Origin: Streptomyces zhihengii | GTDB taxonomy: Bacteria; Actinomycetota; Actinomycetes; Streptomycetales; Streptomycetaceae | Length of the DNA stretch: 64,000 nucleotides | Assembly (NCBI RefSeq): GCF_016919245.1 | Contig: NZ_JAFEJA010000001.1 | Span: 1,116,001-1,180,000, forward strand | Reading direction: 5' to 3' | Shown here: positions 60,663 to 64,000 of the stretch, piece by piece | How positions within the stretch are numbered: the first letter of the stretch is position 1 | Layout: the number at the start of each line of letters is the position of its first letter | Position numbers and translations under genes: made by a program | Notes under the pieces: model-generated | Seen by the model: only the letters and a program-made list of their open reading frames with translations | What the model was told of the DNA's origin: nothing | Database searches by the model: none

Positions 60663-61610
60663 GTGACCCTCACCGCACCCGCGAAGCCGATCTCGCCGCC
60701 CCGCCCGCCCGCCGTGCGGCGTGCGTGGCAGAAGGTCTCGCCGTACGCCTACATCGCCCCGTTCTTCACCCTGTTCGCCGCCTTCGGGCTCTTCCCGCTG
60801 ATCTACACGGCGTTCGTGTCGCTGTACCGGGTGGAGCTCCAGACCCCGGGCGACATGGAGTGGCGGGGCCTCGACAACTACACCGCGCTGCTGAGCGACG
60901 AGTTCTTCTGGACCTCGCTGCGCAACACGTTCACCATCGGGGTGCTCTCCACGGTGCCGCAGCTCGTGATGGCGCTGGGGCTCGCGCACCTGCTCAACTA
61001 CCGGCTGCGCGGCCGCACCTTCCTGCGCACCGCGATGCTGCTCCCCTACGCGACCTCCGTCGCCGCCGCCACCCTCGTCTTCGCCCAGCTCTTCGGCCGT
61101 GACTTCGGGCTGATCAACTACGTGATCGGCCTGGTCGGCATCGGCCCGGTCGACTGGCAGTCGGGCACGGTGGCGTCGCAGATCGCCGTGTCCGCCATCG
61201 TGATCTGGCGCTGGACGGGCTACAACGCGCTGATCTACCTGGCCGGCATGCAGTCCATCCCCAACGAGCTGTACGAGGCGGCGGAGATGGACGGGGCCTC
61301 GCGGTGGCGGCAGTTCTTCCACGTCACCCTGCCGGGGCTGCGGCCCACGATCGTCTTCACGGTCATCGTCTCGACGATCGGCGCGACCCAGCTCTTCGGT
61401 GAGCCGCTGCTCTTCGAGGGCTCCATCTCCGGCGGCATCTCGCACCAGTACCAGACGCTCGGCCTCTACATGTACGAGCAGGGCTGGGGCTTCTTCCACC
61501 TGGGCCGCGCGGCCGCCATCGCCTGGGTGATGTTCCTGCTGATCCTGGTGCTCGTCGGGGTCAACGCCCTGATCGCGCGCCGCCGTTCCCGCAAGGAGGC
61601 CGGCCGATGA
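60663..61610 (+). CDS. Sugar ABC permease, MalF/CebF type
   Basis: A 315-residue membrane protein with six helices. The coupling motif is ELYEAAEMDGASRWRQFFHV (near 203), continuing TLPGLRP. YIAPFFTLFAAFGLFPLIYT is helix 1. GTG 60663 has GAAGGG upstream. Its stop overlaps the MalG-type start as ATGA. No ATPase gene follows, so the shared MsiK-type ATPase encoded elsewhere probably powers it. Confidence 0.93.
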   Translation: MTLTAPAKPISPPRPPAVRRAWQKVSPYAYIAPFFTLFAAFGLFPLIYTAFVSLYRVELQTPGDMEWRGLDNYTALLSDEFFWTSLRNTFTIGVLSTVPQLVMALGLAHLLNYRLRGRTFLRTAMLLPYATSVAAATLVFAQLFGRDFGLINYVIGLVGIGPVDWQSGTVASQIAVSAIVIWRWTGYNALIYLAGMQSIPNELYEAAEMDGASRWRQFFHVTLPGLRPTIVFTVIVSTIGATQLFGEPLLFEGSISGGISHQYQTLGLYMYEQGWGFFHLGRAAAIAWVMFLLILVLVGVNALIARRRSRKEAGR

Positions 61611-62509
61611 CCGCGCTCGCCGAACCGCCGGTGAAGCAGCCGGCCGAACCGCCCGCACCCGGCCGGCGCCGGACCCGCTCCCGCGCGGGCCGCACCATGC
61701 AGGGCGGCAAGCTGGCCTACGCGATCCTGATCGTGGCCGTGCTGATCTCCGCCTTCCCGTTCTACTGGACGATCGTCGCGGCGAGCCGCTCCAACGCCGA
61801 TCTGGCGCAGGTGCCGCCGTCGCTGCTGCCGGGCTCCAACCTGTTCCGCAACTTCGAGGCGGTGATGGAGGAGGCGGACATCGGCAAGGCGCTGGTGAAC
61901 TCCCTCATCGTGTCCGGCTCGATCACCGTGGGCACGGTGCTCTGCTGCACCCTCGCCGGCTTCGCCTTCGCCAAGCTCCGCTTCCGCGGCCGGGGCGCCC
62001 TGCTGGCCGTCACGGTCGGCACCATGATGATCCCGCCGCAGCTCGGTGTGATCCCGCTGTTCATGCTGATCGCCGAACTCCAGTGGGTGAACCAGCTCCA
62101 CGCGGTGATCCTGCCCGGTCTGGTCTCCGCGTTCGGCGTGTTCTTCATGCGGCAGTACCTGGTGCAGTCGCTGCCCGACGAACTGATCGAGGCGGCGCGG
62201 GTCGACGGCGCGTCCACGGCCCGGATCTTCTGGTCGATCGTGGTGCCCATCGCCCGGCCCGGCATGGCCGTGCTCGGCCTGCTCACCTTCATGGCGGCCT
62301 GGAACGACTTCTTCTGGCCCATCGTCGCCCTCACCTCGTCCGAACCGACCGTGCAGGTCGCCCTCCGCCAGCTCGGCGGCGGCTACGTACAGGACCAGTC
62401 CGTGATCATGGCGGGCACCCTGCTCGGCACCCTGCCCGTACTGCTGGTCTTCGGCCTGCTGGGCCGGCAGATCGTCGGCGGCATCATGCAGGGCGCGGTC
62501 AAGGGCTGA
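61607..62509 (+). CDS. Sugar ABC permease, MalG/CebG type
   Basis: A 300-residue membrane protein. The coupling motif [20 protein letters not shown] is near residue 192, with six helices in all ([20 protein letters not shown] the first). It pairs with the MalF-type protein to form the channel. ATGA overlap with the upstream gene. Confidence 0.93.
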   Translation: MTALAEPPVKQPAEPPAPGRRRTRSRAGRTMQGGKLAYAILIVAVLISAFPFYWTIVAASRSNADLAQVPPSLLPGSNLFRNFEAVMEEADIGKALVNSLIVSGSITVGTVLCCTLAGFAFAKLRFRGRGALLAVTVGTMMIPPQLGVIPLFMLIAELQWVNQLHAVILPGLVSAFGVFFMRQYLVQSLPDELIEAARVDGASTARIFWSIVVPIARPGMAVLGLLTFMAAWNDFFWPIVALTSSEPTVQVALRQLGGGYVQDQSVIMAGTLLGTLPVLLVFGLLGRQIVGGIMQGAVKG

Positions 62510-62564
62510 CCCCGCCCGTCCCCGAATCCGGCCACACCGTCTCACTCCTGGGAGTTCCATCCTC

Positions 62565-63965
62565 ATGACCGCACTCGACGCACGCCCCGACACGACGACG
62601 CACCGATTCCCCGCGGCCTTCCGCTGGGGCACGGCCACCGCGGCGTACCAGATCGAGGGAGCCGCCGCCGAGGACGGCCGTACCCCGTCGATCTGGGACA
62701 CGTTCAGCCGCACCCCGGGCAAGGTCCGCAACGGTGACACGGGCGACATCGCGGCCGACCACTACCACCGGGTGAGCGAGGACATCGCGCTGATGCGGCG
62801 GCTCGGTGTCACCGACTACCGCTTCTCGGTCGCCTGGCCCCGGGTGCAGCCGACCGGCCGCGGGCCCGCCGTGCAGAAGGGGCTGGACTTCTACCGGCGG
62901 CTCGTCGACGAGCTGCTGGAGGCCGGCATCCGGCCGGTGGCCACCCTGTACCACTGGGACCTGCCCCAGGAGCTGGAGGACGCGGGCGGCTGGCCGCAGC
63001 GCGAGACGGCGCAGCGGTTCGGCGAGTACGCGGGCATCATGGCCGGTGCGCTGGGCGACCGGGTCGCCACCTGGACGACCCTCAACGAGCCGTGGTGCGC
63101 GGCCTTCCTCGGGTACGGGAACGGGGTGCACGCCCCCGGCCGCACCAGCGCGCTCGCCTCGCTGCGCGCCGCCCACCACTTCAACCTGGCGCACGGGCTG
63201 GCGACCAGGGCGCTGCGCGACACCCTGTCCGCGGGCTCGGAGATCTCCCTCACGCTCAACCTCCACGCGGTGCGCCCGCACACCGACACACCGGCCGACC
63301 TGGACGCGGCCCGCCGGATCGACGCGGTGGGCAACCGGGTCTTCCTGGACCCGGTCTTCAACGGCAGCCTGCCCGACGACCTGGTCCGGGACACGGCCGC
63401 GGTGACGGACTGGTCGTTCGTCCTCGACGGCGACCTGGAGACGGCGTCGGCGCCGATCGACTCGCTCGGCATCAACTACTACTCCCCCACCGTGGTCGCG
63501 GCGGGCTCCTCGCCCGCCGGTCCCTCGCCGTGGGCCGGCGCCGAGGAGCACGTGAGCTTCCTGCCGGCGCCGGGGCCGCGCACCGCGATGGACTGGCCGG
63601 TGGACGCCGACGGTCTGCACGAGCTGCTGCTGCGGCTGCGGGACGACCTGCCGGGGGTGCCGCTGGTGATCACCGAGAACGGCGCGGCCTACGACGACTA
63701 CGCCGACCCGTCGGGCGAGGTGAAGGACCCGGAGCGGGTCGCCTATCTGCACGCCCACCTGGCGGCGGTGCACCGGGCGATCGAGGACGGGGCGGACGTC
63801 CGGGGCTACTTCCTCTGGTCCCTGCTGGACAACTTCGAGTGGGCGTACGGCTACAGCAAGCGCTTCGGGATCGTGCACGTCGACTTCGCCACCCAGCGGC
63901 GCACGTTCAAGGACAGTGCGCGGTGGTACGCGGAGGTGATCGCGCGGGGCGGCCTCGCCGAGTAG
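62565..63965 (+). CDS. GH1 beta-glucosidase
   Basis: A 466-residue retaining glucosidase. Acid/base Glu175 in TLNEP, nucleophile Glu371 in ITENG, and [15 protein letters not shown] near residue 19 as the family entry. No signal peptide, so it acts in the cytoplasm on imported disaccharides. ATG 62565 has GGAG ten bases upstream. The order binding protein, permease, permease, beta-glucosidase matches the ceb operon of other Streptomyces, but the neighbouring GH81 argues for beta-1,3 substrates. Confidence 0.95.
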   Translation: MTALDARPDTTTHRFPAAFRWGTATAAYQIEGAAAEDGRTPSIWDTFSRTPGKVRNGDTGDIAADHYHRVSEDIALMRRLGVTDYRFSVAWPRVQPTGRGPAVQKGLDFYRRLVDELLEAGIRPVATLYHWDLPQELEDAGGWPQRETAQRFGEYAGIMAGALGDRVATWTTLNEPWCAAFLGYGNGVHAPGRTSALASLRAAHHFNLAHGLATRALRDTLSAGSEISLTLNLHAVRPHTDTPADLDAARRIDAVGNRVFLDPVFNGSLPDDLVRDTAAVTDWSFVLDGDLETASAPIDSLGINYYSPTVVAAGSSPAGPSPWAGAEEHVSFLPAPGPRTAMDWPVDADGLHELLLRLRDDLPGVPLVITENGAAYDDYADPSGEVKDPERVAYLHAHLAAVHRAIEDGADVRGYFLWSLLDNFEWAYGYSKRFGIVHVDFATQRRTFKDSARWYAEVIARGGLAE

Positions 63966-64000
63966 GCGGCCGGAGGCCGCCGGGCTTGTGGGACCGGTGC

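Overview
The window is about 73% G+C with Streptomyces-type genes throughout: a conservon (cvn), a hopanoid cluster, a c-di-AMP riboswitch before a cell-wall hydrolase, GTG/TTG starts, and several mRNAs with little or no leader. From memory, the gene order from the IPP isomerase through the hopanoid genes to the XRE regulator and small membrane protein matches the S. coelicolor region around SCO6745-SCO6771. I read it as Streptomyces chromosome and cannot name the species. No rRNA, tRNA or CRISPR was seen.

Layout. 1-1050: a transposase tail at the window edge, then about 800 nt of dispersed 20-bp repeats. 1055-6445: a VOC protein and a TipAL-type MerR regulator behind a tipA-like operator; an NMT1/SsuA-type ABC importer divergent from a LacI-type regulator, with an 18-bp palindrome between. 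6968-12114: an atypical acyl-CoA dehydrogenase facing a conservon cvnA-B-C-D with a GAF gene at its end. 12556-20347: a Nudix plus DUF4406 pair divergent from a DeoR regulator, a metallo-beta-lactamase-fold hydrolase, a leaderless TetR, a GDSL hydrolase, a LysM/M23 peptidase under a c-di-AMP riboswitch, and a tyrosine phosphatase.

20462-31206: a hopanoid block, all on the minus strand, read hpnC, hpnD, hpnE, polyprenyl synthase, (small ORF), shc, hpnG, hpnH, aminotransferase, with 1-4 nt overlaps through most of it. Farnesyl diphosphate goes through presqualene diphosphate and hydroxysqualene to squalene; Shc makes hopene; HpnH and HpnG add and trim an adenosyl side chain; the aminotransferase aminates it. 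An XRE-cupin regulator and a 54-aa membrane protein lie downstream. 31534-38545: a seven-gene minus-strand operon (CDP-alcohol phosphotransferase with an apparent frameshift, LicC-like cytidylyltransferase, glycerol-1-phosphate dehydrogenase-like enzyme, second CDP-alcohol phosphotransferase, GT2, ABC-2 exporter pair). It looks like an undescribed route to a phosphodiester-containing glycolipid or polymer. 38927-40903: a CDF metal exporter and IPP isomerase, the latter feeding isoprenoid supply.

41129-54828: mixed genes: RsbW-like kinase, a crotonase lacking both usual glutamates, a DJ-1 protein beside a GlxA-type regulator, an SCO6745-family protein, an LPFR small protein, Tex, a three-gene ECF sigma operon, an ABC-F protein, a BCCT transporter, and an acetyltransferase/TetR pair preceded by a perfect 14-bp inverted repeat touching the start codon. 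55038-63965: a beta-1,3-glucan utilisation locus (LacI regulator, secreted GH81 with CBM56, sugar ABC importer, GH1 beta-glucosidase) with three CebR-like operators, one before each transcription unit.
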